This document shows positions 37,111-45,430 of a stretch of 64,000 bases of DNA, piece by piece. The DNA lies in contig JAPCJI010000006.1 in the NCBI GenBank assembly GCA_027887005.1, positions 1 through 64,000 on the forward strand. Reading direction: 5' to 3'. Positions within the stretch are counted from its first letter, which is position 1. Each line of letters begins with the position of its first letter. The notes under the pieces were generated by a model. That model was not told the origin of the DNA. It saw nothing but the letters and a program-made list of their open reading frames with translations, and ran no database searches. This stretch comes from Nitrososphaerota archaeon. Its GTDB lineage: Archaea; Thermoproteota; Nitrososphaeria; Nitrososphaerales; Gagatemarchaeaceae. Position numbers and translations under genes: made by a program.

Positions 37111-37950
37111 TCAGAGCGAGATTGAAATAATCACTGCTACGACGATTAGTACCCCGCCCGTGAAATCCCAGCCTGATGGGGCTTCTTTGCCCAGGGCCCG
37201 CGAGAAGACCTGGGTGAGAAGTGGATTCAGGCTTGTGATGATTACGGTCAGAGCAACACCGATCAGCGCGATCGAGTAGACGAAGAAGAGCGAACCAACG
37301 ACCAGGTCGCTGATTACAATCAGTGCAACGAACCCCCATTCCTTTCCTCCGAGGTCGGAAGGCCACTTCTGGCCTTTCCGAGTCAGCAGTGTGACAACTC
37401 CAAGTGCTACGGCCGCGGCTGCGGTCCTCCCAAATGCAATAGCGAAAACGTTCGTCCCAGCCCCGGTCGCCAGCTGAATGGACTCCTGCCCTGCTGTCCA
37501 TGCCACGGCGGCGCCGAGGGCGAATGCGATGCCCTTGGTCCTTGGTTGTCCACCACCCCCTCTGGAAAGCACCGCCACCCCTGCCACGACCATAATCGAT
37601 GCTACAATGTTGGCCCCCGGGACAGCCTGTCCCAGGGTGAATGAAGTGAGCTGTACGAGAAGCACGTAGGAGTAGACCACGGGCGTGGCGACCGATGCTC
37701 CCGTCTCCCTGATAGACAGGAGGAAGAGGCTGTCCCCGACGGCCAGGGTCACCAGGCCGCTCAGGATGGCATACACCAGGCCCCCGCTAAATCCGAAGTA
37801 GACCGCGGGTAGGAGAAGGACCGCAGCGGACAGGGAGGTCCTGACCAGGTTCAGGCTGAGGAAACCGAGCTTCTTCATGAAGCCCCTGTAGTAGATGGGA
37901 CAGAACGACCAGATGAAGGCCGGTATCAGGGCATAGATTGGATTGATCAA
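37111..37950 (-). CDS. EamA/DMT-family transporter
   Basis: A 279-residue ten-helix transporter with two EamA repeats, the second starting near SKGIAFALGAAVAWTAG. Begins ALIPAFIWSFCPIYYRGFMK. Substrate unknown. Its stop lies 6 bp after the convergent herA stop. A second DMT protein lies at 18966 but is only distantly similar, so there is no local duplication. Confidence 0.85.
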   Translation of the reverse strand: MINPIYALIPAFIWSFCPIYYRGFMKKLGFLSLNLVRTSLSAAVLLLPAVYFGFSGGLVYAILSGLVTLAVGDSLFLLSIRETGASVATPVVYSYVLLVQLTSFTLGQAVPGANIVASIMVVAGVAVLSRGGGGQPRTKGIAFALGAAVAWTAGQESIQLATGAGTNVFAIAFGRTAAAAVALGVVTLLTRKGQKWPSDLGGKEWGFVALIVISDLVVGSLFFVYSIALIGVALTVIITSLNPLLTQVFSRALGKEAPSGWDFTGGVLIVVAVIISISL

Positions 37951-37977
37951 TCGGAGGCCAGTGGAGCGCTTCGCCTG

Positions 37978-38169
37978 TTAATTAGACCGAGCGGCGTCTG
38001 TCCTTTTTCCCAGCGCCCTGACATCTTCTGCCAGGTTTTCGGGGACCTCTCTGCACCCACATGCCCGGGCGTGCTCGTAGTGCCACCTGACACGCTCATC
38101 CTTGCTAGGGTTCCTAGGCATGGGATTGTCTGCGTGCCACACTGCATTGACCTTGCTCCCGGGGTTCAT
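37978..38169 (-). CDS. Small Cys-containing protein coupled to CoA-binding gene
   Basis: A 63-residue protein, DNPMPRNPSKDERVRWHYEHARACGCREVPENL in its central part, similar in style to short proteins beginning with MP-x-N and holding a WHxxHxxxCxCR motif (a possible metal site: two His and two Cys). Function unknown. Its ATG overlaps the TGA of the upstream CoA-binding gene (ATGA), which is strong evidence that it is translated. Confidence 0.65.
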   Translation of the reverse strand: MNPGSKVNAVWHADNPMPRNPSKDERVRWHYEHARACGCREVPENLAEDVRALGKRTDAARSN

Positions 38170-38603
38170 CTAATCCCGATCATCTTGTGTTCCGTCCTCA
38201 TGCAGGCGTTCATGACGTAATCCACTCCGGCCTCCTGAAGAATCTGCTTCGCCTCGTCGTTCTCAAGCCCTAGCTGCCCCCAGAAGACGAAGGGGCGTCC
38301 TGACTTCTCTTTCATTGCGGCCACTTGGCGGGAGACGTCGGGGAACTCCTCCGAAGGTCTGAACACTTCGACCACCTCCACGCTCTTCGCCAACTCCTCG
38401 GGAATACTTGCCAACTCGGGGTACACTTTTGCCCCCAGGATGACCTCGGCCGTCGGGTTGACTGGTATTACGGTGTAGCCATGTTGCATGAGGTAGGCGG
38501 GCACGCTGTTCGCCTCCTTATCCGGATTCTTTGAGGCGCCGACGACTGCCACCACTTTGTACTTCTTCAGAACATCGGCCGGCTCGACGTTGGAACTTCG
38601 CAT
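38166..38603 (-). CDS. CoA-binding (YccU-like) protein
   Basis: A 145-residue Rossmann-type CoA-binding domain: VAVVGASKNPDKEANSVPAYLMQHGYTVIPVNP is the diagnostic N-terminal motif and VVEVFRPSEE, with WGQLGLENDEA, the middle. Proteins of this family are probably regulators or ligand sensors; the function is not known. ATG 38603 is chosen as the one closest to the domain; the open frame upstream is not protein-like. Confidence 0.88.
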   Translation of the reverse strand: MRSSNVEPADVLKKYKVVAVVGASKNPDKEANSVPAYLMQHGYTVIPVNPTAEVILGAKVYPELASIPEELAKSVEVVEVFRPSEEFPDVSRQVAAMKEKSGRPFVFWGQLGLENDEAKQILQEAGVDYVMNACMRTEHKMIGIR

Positions 38604-38697
38604 GTGACCGTACTTCTGCCGCTGACTAATATCGATTGCCGGCGAAGGGCAAGGCTCTATAACCCGAGGCGCAGGGTCGCTGTCGTCGGTTACCTTG

Positions 38698-38862
38698 ATG
38701 GGTTCCATCCTGTCCAACGTCCCGGCGGGCACCGCCAACTTCCTTTCCTACTCGATGCTTGCCGTGGTCGCGCTCTTCCTTCTTTCAGGACCTTTCATAG
38801 TGTATTACTATTACAGGAAAATAAAAAAGACGAAAGCGGTTTCGCCTACTGGCTCTGCTTGA
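38698..38862 (+). CDS. Small single-pass membrane protein
   Basis: A 54-residue protein with one strong hydrophobic helix (about residues 19-38, SMLAVVALFLLSGPFIVYYYY) flanked by a polar N-terminus and a basic tail (RKIKKTKAV), so the C-terminus should face the cytoplasm. ATG 38698. A CTCTATAAC element lies about 40 bp upstream. Its end overlaps the end of the convergent DUF4349 gene by 17 bp. Function unknown. Confidence 0.5.
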   Translation: MGSILSNVPAGTANFLSYSMLAVVALFLLSGPFIVYYYYRKIKKTKAVSPTGSA

Positions 38863-40108
38863 CGGTCTTCTGAGACCTGGTTCGACGCCTGAGGGGGATC
38901 ACAACCACAGCGGCCACTGCCGCAAGCGGCAGTACAACCACCGCGACCTCGACTATCCCTTCCAGGACGTTGACGAAGAGGTTGGCAATAGTGGTCGGGA
39001 AGCCGACCGCTCCGAATTGGTTGGGGGCTGCCACAATGTGGACCTTGGTCGATGTCATGGTGACGGTGCCGTTCTGGTCGGTTGCGGTGACAGTGACCCT
39101 AAAGTCGCCAGACCCGTCGAACGTATGGATTAGGATCTGTCCCTGATAGGAGGTCCCATCTCCGAAGTTGTAGTTGACAATGTAGGGTTGTGCTCCTCCC
39201 TTGACGATGGCGTTGAAGGTGACGCTCAACGGGGCTGTCCCGTTGGTCGGCGTCGCGCTCAACGTCATGGACAGCGGAGTCTTCTGTGCGCTCCTTGAAA
39301 ACGTAACATCGATTGTGGAGAAGTCAATCAGAGTCTTGGTCTGTAGGATTTGGCTCTGAATGTAATTGATCTGCTGGTTCACTCCCTGAAGCTGCGTTTC
39401 AATCTGCAGGGTCGAGTTGACTGTGGTCGACTGGTTGAGGAGCCTCAGAAGTGCGGCCTGCTCGGTGCGCAAAGAAGCGAGCGACGCATTGAGGTCGGTG
39501 TATTGGACCCTTACGTCGTTGGAGTTCGAGACGAGGCTTGTGACGTTTCCGATTCCCTCGACCTGAGTGAGGACCGCCTGGTACTCGGAGGCCGGGACCC
39601 GGATCACCACGTAGGCTGCGTCCTTGAAGGTGGACTGGTAGGCCACGTATCCTCCGACCGAATAGGCCATCCCGACCACTCGCGCTGCGGCCTGCTGTGG
39701 GGTCGCAGACTCTACGGTGACGTCGCTGGAGAACTCGATTAGCGCGCCGGTCCCTAGAGTCGAGTTGACTTGCGTCGGGTTTGAACCCTGACTCGAGCTC
39801 GACCCACTGACGGATGGGGGCAATGTGGCGGTCGTGGTCGACATTTCCGTAACGGTCTGGATGACCTGGGTGCCGCCTACGGGTGAGGGCCCGTTGGAGT
39901 AGGACGATCCTCCATAGACAGAGGCCAGATCGTTCAGCGAGCCATTTGCGCCCAGGGGCAGGGTGCTGGGTGCGGACCCCGCCGGGCTGAAGGTGCCAAA
40001 AGTGCCTGAAGTGTTGGAGAGCAGAGCCAGCCCGAAACCGCTGATCACTATGAATGCGCCGAAGAGGGCGATCACAGTCCTGGCAGAGGTGCTTCCGAGC
40101 CGGTTCAT
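38846..40108 (-). CDS. Surface protein with DUF4349 and PKD-like domains
   Basis: A 420-residue membrane-tethered outer protein. N-terminal helix (about residues 12-32), then a Ser/Thr/Gly-rich linker, a DUF4349-type domain with coiled-coil (about 120-265: EFSSDVTVESA, GGYVAYQSTFKD, LRTEQAALLRLL), a PKD-type beta domain (about 275-355: TNGTAPLSVTFNAIVKGG, YNFGDGTSY) and a C-terminal helix plus basic tail RRRTRSQK. Several N-glycosylation sequons. It could be a cell-surface adhesion or sensor protein; function unknown. Its two neighbours on the plus strand are also membrane-associated. Confidence 0.75.
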   Translation of the reverse strand: MNRLGSTSARTVIALFGAFIVISGFGLALLSNTSGTFGTFSPAGSAPSTLPLGANGSLNDLASVYGGSSYSNGPSPVGGTQVIQTVTEMSTTTATLPPSVSGSSSSQGSNPTQVNSTLGTGALIEFSSDVTVESATPQQAAARVVGMAYSVGGYVAYQSTFKDAAYVVIRVPASEYQAVLTQVEGIGNVTSLVSNSNDVRVQYTDLNASLASLRTEQAALLRLLNQSTTVNSTLQIETQLQGVNQQINYIQSQILQTKTLIDFSTIDVTFSRSAQKTPLSMTLSATPTNGTAPLSVTFNAIVKGGAQPYIVNYNFGDGTSYQGQILIHTFDGSGDFRVTVTATDQNGTVTMTSTKVHIVAAPNQFGAVGFPTTIANLFVNVLEGIVEVAVVVLPLAAVAAVVVIPLRRRTRSQKTVKQSQ

Positions 40109-40212
40109 CGGCTTGGGGTATCACAGGCACCGAATTAGTCCCATTGCGGAGAACGAACTGTTCTCGGCGCGCGAACAAAGCCCTTATCATGGCAGCCCGT
40201 GCATGAGACACG

Positions 40213-40647
40213 TTGTCTGAGGCTCAGCGCGACAGGGTCGACTACGAGCTCAGAGGAAAGACCCTCCAGGTCTATCTCTACCTTCTCAGGTACGGCAAGG
40301 CGGCCGGGGTGCGCGAGATTCAGAAGGAGCTTGGCTTCTCTAGCCCCAGCGTCGCGTTTCATCACCTCGACAAGCTTCTCAGCCTGGGCGTGGTCGAAAA
40401 GGACCAGTACGAGCGCTACGTGCTCGCACACAAGGTCGACTCGGGTATCCTCCATTCATTCGTGAGCATCGCAGGCCTTACTCTTCCTCGGCTTGGCTTC
40501 TACGCGGCCTTCTTCACAACGATAACCGCTTCCTATCTGTACTTCGACCGGGGGTTCCTGGACCTCTACGCGGTGATAGGGACGGTCGGCGGGGCCGCGG
40601 TCTTCTGGTACGAAGCGTGGCGGGTCTGGAGACGGAAACCGTTCTGA
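40213..40647 (+). CDS. Winged-helix regulator with two membrane helices
   Basis: A 144-residue protein. Residues about 15-65 form a winged helix-turn-helix (LRGKTLQVYLYLLRYGKAAGVREIQKELGFSSPSVAFHHLDKLLSLGVVEK). Residues about 90-110 and 116-135 are hydrophobic helices, so the DNA-binding part is held at the membrane. TTG start. Such membrane-bound one-component regulators are known in archaea; signal and targets are not known, though adjacent surface-protein genes are likely targets. Confidence 0.75.
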   Translation: MSEAQRDRVDYELRGKTLQVYLYLLRYGKAAGVREIQKELGFSSPSVAFHHLDKLLSLGVVEKDQYERYVLAHKVDSGILHSFVSIAGLTLPRLGFYAAFFTTITASYLYFDRGFLDLYAVIGTVGGAAVFWYEAWRVWRRKPF

Positions 40648-40681
40648 GGACTAGAACTAACTACGGGGGGAAACGTGTCTC

Positions 40682-41155
40682 ATGACCATGGCTGGAAAAC
40701 GGTTCGGCTTGGGGCTGCTTGTGGGGGTCGTTCTCGCGCTCGCGGTTGTCGCATCAGCAGGACTTTCCTACGGAACCTTCGGAAGTTTCTCCGCCAGCAA
40801 CGCCCAGCTAACAGAGAAGGGCCAGACGACAACTACTGTTACATCGTCGTCGACGACCACTACGATGGGCACTTCCAGCGGCAGCTCTCCTCCGCCGGTG
40901 ACTATCGGGACCAACTCGACGACAGCCGGCGCCCAATATGGGCCGCAATCGAACGTGCAGAATGCGGCTCCGCTTGACGCTCTCTACTCATCCCTCTCCA
41001 ACGGGAGCACAGCTGGGGTCGAGGCGTCGCAGCGTAACGTTCTGACCTCGGGCCCGGCGAGTGTACCCTTGCTCGCTTTCATCCCTGTCGTTCTGGCCCT
41101 TGTGTTGGGTCTGGTTCTATACCGGAGTTCGACCAGTAAGCTCGCGAGGGACTGA
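40682..41155 (+). CDS. Ser/Thr-rich membrane-anchored surface protein
   Basis: A 157-residue protein with a helix at each end (about residues 10-30 and 130-148) and a Ser/Thr-rich, probably glycosylated middle (TTTTVTSSSTTTTMGTSS). After its first helix it shares the motif GTFG-S/T-FS with the DUF4349 protein on the other strand. It lies 35 bp after the membrane wHTH gene and may be one transcript with it. ATG 40682; function unknown. Confidence 0.6.
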   Translation: MTMAGKRFGLGLLVGVVLALAVVASAGLSYGTFGSFSASNAQLTEKGQTTTTVTSSSTTTTMGTSSGSSPPPVTIGTNSTTAGAQYGPQSNVQNAAPLDALYSSLSNGSTAGVEASQRNVLTSGPASVPLLAFIPVVLALVLGLVLYRSSTSKLARD

Positions 41156-41221
41156 CCTAATGAGCTCCAGCCCGAGCATGTGATCCTCTACTGACCCAGA
41201 GACCAATTGTGGTGTGATGGA

Positions 41222-41599
41222 CTACTGCGGGACCAGGATTTCCCTGCTGTTCGGTTCCTTCCCTGCCCAGCGCTCCGACCAGGTTGCAAGGTCGCACAGT
41301 ATCTTGTAGACCTCGTGCCCCTTTACGGTGAGCGAATACTCCACGCGGGGAGGCGTGGTCTCGGTGATGACCTTCCTTTGAATCACTCCGAACTTCTCAA
41401 GTTGGGTGAGCCTTTCGGCTAGCGAGGTGGCGCTGATTCCGTTGATCCTCCTTTTCAGCTCGTTGAACCGAGCCGGTTCCTTCTGGCCGAGAGCATGAAT
41501 GGTGGGTAGCGTCCAGGTCCGCGTAATCTCATTCCACGTAGCGTGCACAACCTTGCACGAACTGTTGATTTCCATGTCTGCTTCAATTGACTTACTCAA
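41222..41599 (-). CDS. HxlR-family winged-helix regulator
   Basis: A 125-residue regulator of HxlR type. It holds the winged helix FNELKRRINGISATSLAERLTQLEKFGVIQRKVITETTPPRVEYSLTVKGHE and one Cys near the start (residue 15), a position used for redox sensing in several members. Divergent from the split-barrel and htrA genes, with a palindrome between. TTG start. Confidence 0.88.
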   Translation of the reverse strand: MSKSIEADMEINSSCKVVHATWNEITRTWTLPTIHALGQKEPARFNELKRRINGISATSLAERLTQLEKFGVIQRKVITETTPPRVEYSLTVKGHEVYKILCDLATWSERWAGKEPNSREILVPQ

Positions 41600-41610
41600 G
41601 TCTACCCAAC

Positions 41611-41621
41611 CTACTAAGTAG
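41611..41621. promoter_or_regulatory. Palindrome CTACTAAGTAG, candidate HxlR operator
   Basis: A perfect 11-bp palindrome with a central base between the divergent HxlR gene and the split-barrel gene. A related half (ACTACTAGT) lies 10-20 bp further toward the plus-strand TATA box. The place is right for autoregulation. Confidence 0.4.
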
Positions 41622-41637
41622 CGTCTTACTACTAGTC

Positions 41638-41644
41638 ATATAAA
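41638..41644 (+). promoter_or_regulatory. TATA box for split-barrel/htrA unit
   Basis: ATATAAA, centred 30 bp before TTG 41671. Confidence 0.6.
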
Positions 41645-41670
41645 CCTGTCCGACCGAGGCATCAGAAGAA

Positions 41671-42045
41671 TTGATTTCGGAGTCCAAGAAGAAGGACGCA
41701 GCCCCAACCTTCTCTGAAAGCGAGGCCGAGTTCCTCGCAGAGAACTTCCTGGGAAGGGTCGCCACTGTCTCGCTGTCTGGCCAACCGCACGTCGTCCCCG
41801 TTGGATACAGCTTCGACGGCAGTGGGATAACGTTTGGAGGACGCAACCTCACGAAAAGTCTAAAGTTCAGGAACCTCGCAGGGAACAACAAGGTTGCTTT
41901 CGTGGTAGACGTGGTTGCTTCTGCCAATCCTTGGAAAGTCAAAGGTGTCGAGATTCGCGGTCGGGCCGAGGCCGTCCAGTCAGAAGAGGGCCTCACTTTT
42001 GTCAGGGTGGTCCCCGAAAAGGTCAGGAGCTGGGGACTAAGGTGA
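41671..42045 (+). CDS. PPOX-class F420-dependent-type split-barrel protein
   Basis: A 124-residue split-barrel protein of the pyridoxamine-phosphate-oxidase-like class. The segment LGRVATVSLSGQPHVVPVGYSFDGSGITFGG and the following KSLKFRNLAGNNKVAFVVD are typical of F420-binding members. Starts at TTG 41671; the end overlaps htrA (GTGA). Regulated, by position, by the divergent HxlR protein. Substrate unknown. Confidence 0.8.
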   Translation: MISESKKKDAAPTFSESEAEFLAENFLGRVATVSLSGQPHVVPVGYSFDGSGITFGGRNLTKSLKFRNLAGNNKVAFVVDVVASANPWKVKGVEIRGRAEAVQSEEGLTFVRVVPEKVRSWGLR

Positions 42046-43022
42046 CGAGCATACCATCCGAATTCGAGAATCGGGTCACGGAGGCCGTCGAGAAAGTGAG
42101 CGAGAGCATAGTCAGTGTGAGCAGCACGCGCCTAGAGAGGCGCTTCTACGGGGTAGTCCCCCTAGAGGGCCAGGGGTCGGGGATAGTGCTCGACAAGAAG
42201 GGCTTGATCGTTACGAATAACCATGTAATCGACGGGGCGAGCCAGGTTCACGTGGGTTTCAAGGACGGGAGGACGCTAGTTGGCGAAGTCGTTGGCTCGG
42301 ACGAGGCGACCGACGTGGCCGTCATCAGACTGGACTCCAGTGACCTTCCAGCTGCCGACCTGGGAGACTCAGAAGCATTGAAGGTGGGGCAGTTCGTCCT
42401 AGCGATAGGGAACGCCCTCGCGCTTCCAGGCGGGCCGACCGTCTCGACCGGGGTCGTGAGCGCCAAAGGGAGGCCTCTCCCTGGGTCGGACTTCATCTTC
42501 GAGGGCCTACTGCAGACGGACGCAGCTGTGAATCCAGGGAACAGCGGAGGCCCCCTCGCAGACCTCGATGGCAGGGTCATCGGGATTACGACGATGATGA
42601 TACCCTACGCCCAAGGCATGGGGTTCGCCATACCAATCAACACAGTCAAGAGGATAGCACAGGAGATACTGGAGAAGGGCCGGGTCAGGAGGCCCTGGAT
42701 AGGAATCTCAGGAGTCGACCTCACGCCACCTCTCGCCCGGAGATACGGGGTCCAGGCGGCGTCCGGTTTCCTAGTGGCTGACGTCACACCGGGGAGTCCC
42801 GCGAGCGTAGGGGGCCTCCGGTCAGGGGACGTCATCATCAGTGCCGACGGGGCCGAGGTCAGGCATACCAAGGACCTCCTCTTCGCGCTCTCCAAGATTC
42901 CCCCGGGCGGCTTCGTCGGACTCGACATCAACCGTATGGGCTCCACGGGGAGGCTCAGTCTCAAGCCGTCTGAATCCCCCGAGCTCAGGCGATACGGCAG
43001 CGGTCAACAGGGATACCGGTAG
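42042..43022 (+). CDS. htrA: HtrA/DegP-like serine protease with PDZ domain, no signal peptide
   Basis: A 326-residue trypsin-fold protease with the catalytic triad H61 (TNNHVID), D91 (TDVAVIRL) and S168 (GNSGGPL), followed by one PDZ domain (about residues 220-310: GFLVADVTPGSPASVGGLRSGDVI). Members usually act outside the cell or in the periplasm, but the protein begins directly with the protease domain and I see no signal peptide or membrane helix, so it appears cytoplasmic. GTG start overlapping the split-barrel gene. Confidence 0.9.
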   Translation: MTSIPSEFENRVTEAVEKVSESIVSVSSTRLERRFYGVVPLEGQGSGIVLDKKGLIVTNNHVIDGASQVHVGFKDGRTLVGEVVGSDEATDVAVIRLDSSDLPAADLGDSEALKVGQFVLAIGNALALPGGPTVSTGVVSAKGRPLPGSDFIFEGLLQTDAAVNPGNSGGPLADLDGRVIGITTMMIPYAQGMGFAIPINTVKRIAQEILEKGRVRRPWIGISGVDLTPPLARRYGVQAASGFLVADVTPGSPASVGGLRSGDVIISADGAEVRHTKDLLFALSKIPPGGFVGLDINRMGSTGRLSLKPSESPELRRYGSGQQGYR

Positions 43023-43109
43023 AAAGCTCGTATCTGTCCGTGAATCGCAATCAGATCGCAGTTCACTTAACGAGAAGATCGGCGAACTGAACTGATAGAT
43101 GGATCAACA

Positions 43110-43328
43110 CTACGTGCTAGCGGGATGGGGACCTTCTCGCCAGCCTCTCCTCATCCACCTGCGGCCAAACAGGAGAGCCAGGCCTCCCAGGATCAGAATT
43201 ATTCCGACCGCGACCGCGATGAACTCCAGAAGCACTACGATAACCGCAACCAGGAAGCTCGCAAGCAGAATCAGGACGGCAAAGCCCAGAATCAACATGA
43301 GCACCCCCACGATGCTCCACTTGTTCAT
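43110..43328 (-). CDS. Small two-helix membrane protein
   Basis: A 72-residue protein with two hydrophobic helices (about residues 5-25 and 28-52) and a basic end RRWMRRGWREG. ATG start. Not assigned to a family. It lies 25 bp upstream of the DUF1801 gene's stop on the same strand, so it is downstream in transcription. Confidence 0.6.
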   Translation of the reverse strand: MNKWSIVGVLMLILGFAVLILLASFLVAVIVVLLEFIAVAVGIILILGGLALLFGRRWMRRGWREGPHPAST

Positions 43329-43352
43329 GGTCCCGCTCTTCGAAGGACGATA

Positions 43353-43721
43353 TTAAGCCTTGAAGACTTCCTCGGCCTCGTTCTTCTTCATCCGGGCTTT
43401 CACCAGCTTCATTACCAGTGCAACGGGGACTTTTCTGTTCAGCGGAAAGCGGACAGCTGACTTGGTAGTCACGTAACCCGCCAGCTCATTCTTGTGTTCC
43501 TCAATGACAGGAGGACGAACATAGAGTCCAATGTGCGCTTGGTGAAGACCGAACCAAGCCAGCCGCCCCTTGTAGGCGTAGTATGGCATCCTGTAACTGA
43601 TGCTTTCGTGGGCGGTTGGTGCCGTTTCTCTGATTGCTGCTCGAACCTCTCTCAGTTTGGCCTGCGCTTCTTCGGGGGCTGCCGATATGTATTCGTCCAC
43701 ATTCCTCGCTGCCTTATTCAT
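43353..43721 (-). CDS. DUF1801 / YdhG-like protein
   Basis: A 122-residue protein with the DUF1801 pattern: VDEYISAAPEEAQAKLREVRAAIRETAPTAHESISYRMPYYAYKGRLAWFG. Function not known; related proteins are linked to iron or intracellular carriers only by structure. ATG 43721 chosen (the open frame upstream is not typical of the family). Confidence 0.85.
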   Translation of the reverse strand: MNKAARNVDEYISAAPEEAQAKLREVRAAIRETAPTAHESISYRMPYYAYKGRLAWFGLHQAHIGLYVRPPVIEEHKNELAGYVTTKSAVRFPLNRKVPVALVMKLVKARMKKNEAEEVFKA

Positions 43722-43854
43722 GGCTGGATTGCGGGCCTGAGATTCCTTTAACCCTTCTTGCACAGCAAGACGCGTAGCGAGAAAATGCAAGAGGCCCAGA
43801 ATCCGTAGGTCTATTATACAGCTTTTATGCCAATTGCACTGGAATCACTATCGT

Positions 43855-44790
43855 ATGTTATCGATTAAGGATTGTGGGCTGATGCTTGAGCCCCAGCTCG
43901 GCATGAGTATGGATCAACTCGTGCAAACCGCGATGCTGGCAGAGAACCTGGGCTTCGGCTACCTCTTCAGGTCAGACCATCTCCTCCCCACTGACGACAG
44001 GCGAGGAATAGATTCGCCCGAGTGCTGGACGAGCCTGGGCGCCATCGCCGCTTCGACTTCCTCAATAAGATTCGGACCCATGGTGACACCAGTCGGCTTC
44101 AGGAACCCGGCGCTGCTGGCCAAGATGGCGTCCACCTTACACTCGTATTCCCGCGGAAGGCTTCAGCTTTCAGTGGGTGCGGGCTGGTATGAGGCAGAGT
44201 TCCGAGCCCACGGATACCCGTTCCCGGCGTATTCCGAACGACTCGCTCAGTTCCGGGAGGCACTGACTATCGTCGTCGCCCTTGTCCGCCAGGGTAGGGC
44301 CGACTTCGACGGGAAGTATTTCTCAGCGCACACCGACTGTCTGCCCAGGCCAGCGGGGGATTTGCACCTGATAATTGGTGGCAAGTCAAAGCCTGTAGTG
44401 AGGCTCGCCGCCCGGCAGGCCGACGAATGGAACCTCTTAGGCTCCAGCAATGAGTCGTACCTGGGCCTGAGGAAGGTCTTCGACGAAGCATCCGATTCAA
44501 GGCGCGTCCAGATCTCGGAGATGGGGCCTTTCATGATCGGAAAGAACCATGCGGAGCTCGAGGAGAGCGCGGGGCTTCAGGTATCGAAGTTCGGGTCGGG
44601 CATCTCCGCCCAGGACCTCCTGAAGCGTTTGAGGGCCAGAAATGCTCCCTGCGGTACGCCTGAGGAGTTCGTCGAGCACCTCCGCGCAAAGATCGACTCG
44701 GGGTTCCAAAAGTTCTACTTCCAGACGCTGGTCCCGGAGAACACTTCGATGATCGAGCTACTCGCGGATACGCTCAAGCGAGGCATCTAG
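43855..44790 (+). CDS. Luciferase-like (LLM) F420/flavin-dependent oxidoreductase
   Basis: A 311-residue TIM-barrel oxidoreductase of the bacterial luciferase-like family; archaeal members usually use F420. Typical segments are LGFGYLFRSDHLLP, TSSIRFGPMVTPVGFRNPALLAKMASTLHSYSRGRLQLSVGAGWYEAEF and a C-terminal TP-x-EFVEHL. ATG 43855 chosen because a TTTTATG box is centred 29 bp upstream; TTG 43834 is the longer choice. Substrate unknown. Confidence 0.88.
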   Translation: MLSIKDCGLMLEPQLGMSMDQLVQTAMLAENLGFGYLFRSDHLLPTDDRRGIDSPECWTSLGAIAASTSSIRFGPMVTPVGFRNPALLAKMASTLHSYSRGRLQLSVGAGWYEAEFRAHGYPFPAYSERLAQFREALTIVVALVRQGRADFDGKYFSAHTDCLPRPAGDLHLIIGGKSKPVVRLAARQADEWNLLGSSNESYLGLRKVFDEASDSRRVQISEMGPFMIGKNHAELEESAGLQVSKFGSGISAQDLLKRLRARNAPCGTPEEFVEHLRAKIDSGFQKFYFQTLVPENTSMIELLADTLKRGI

Positions 44791-44797
44791 TCCGACC

Positions 44798-45391
44798 TTG
44801 AGCACCTTCAACGACAGCTATCGGGGCACACCTCCCTGGGACATCGGGAGGCCTCAGGCGGAGTTCGTCCAAGCTGCAGAAAGGGGCGAAGTTCGGGGCG
44901 AGGTCATCGATGTCGGGTGCGGGACGGGAGAGCATTCTCTGTTCTTGGCAGCGAGGGGGAATCCGACACTCGGTGTTGATTCGGCTCCGCTCGCGATTGA
45001 AAAGGCCAAGTCGAAGGCAACCCAGAGGCATTCTTCGGCCGAGTTCCTCGTGTGGGACGCTCTCTCCCTCGGATCTTTGGGGAGGCGCTTCGATTGCGCC
45101 ATCGATTCAGGGCTCTTCCACGTCTTCCCCGACGTGCAGAGGGCGGCATACGTTAGGAGTCTCTCCGAGGTGCTCAGGCCCGGAGGGAGGTATCTGATGC
45201 TCTGCTTCAGCGACCGCGAACCTGCGGACTGGGGAGGGCCACGAAGGGTCTCCAGGGAAGAGATACGGGAAAGCTTCGCAAAGGGGTGGCGCGTCGATTA
45301 CATCAAACCCGCGTCGTTCGAATCTTCTTTTCATGACCATGGGGGAAAAGCGTGGCTATCGAGCCTCACCAGGGTCGAAGAAAGGCCATAG
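44798..45391 (+). CDS. Class I SAM-dependent methyltransferase
   Basis: A 197-residue methyltransferase. Motif I (SAM) is EVIDVGCGTGEHSLFLA (about residues 35-51), the acidic loop is LGVDSAPLAIEKAK, and motif IV/V reads FDCAIDSGLFHVF. The start PPWDIGRPQ is shared with methyltransferases similar to thiopurine methyltransferase and TehB. TTG start 8 bp after the LLM gene, same operon. Acceptor not known. Confidence 0.88.
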   Translation: MSTFNDSYRGTPPWDIGRPQAEFVQAAERGEVRGEVIDVGCGTGEHSLFLAARGNPTLGVDSAPLAIEKAKSKATQRHSSAEFLVWDALSLGSLGRRFDCAIDSGLFHVFPDVQRAAYVRSLSEVLRPGGRYLMLCFSDREPADWGGPRRVSREEIRESFAKGWRVDYIKPASFESSFHDHGGKAWLSSLTRVEERP

Positions 45392-45430
45392 TCCCGTTAA
45401 TATCAACCCACGCTGGAGCATGAGCCGTCG

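Noticed and set aside
38604-38873. Plus-strand frame before the 54-residue gene
   Set aside because: Its composition is Arg/Pro-rich and it overlaps the promoter region of the CoA-binding gene; the frame from 38698 has a proper membrane helix.
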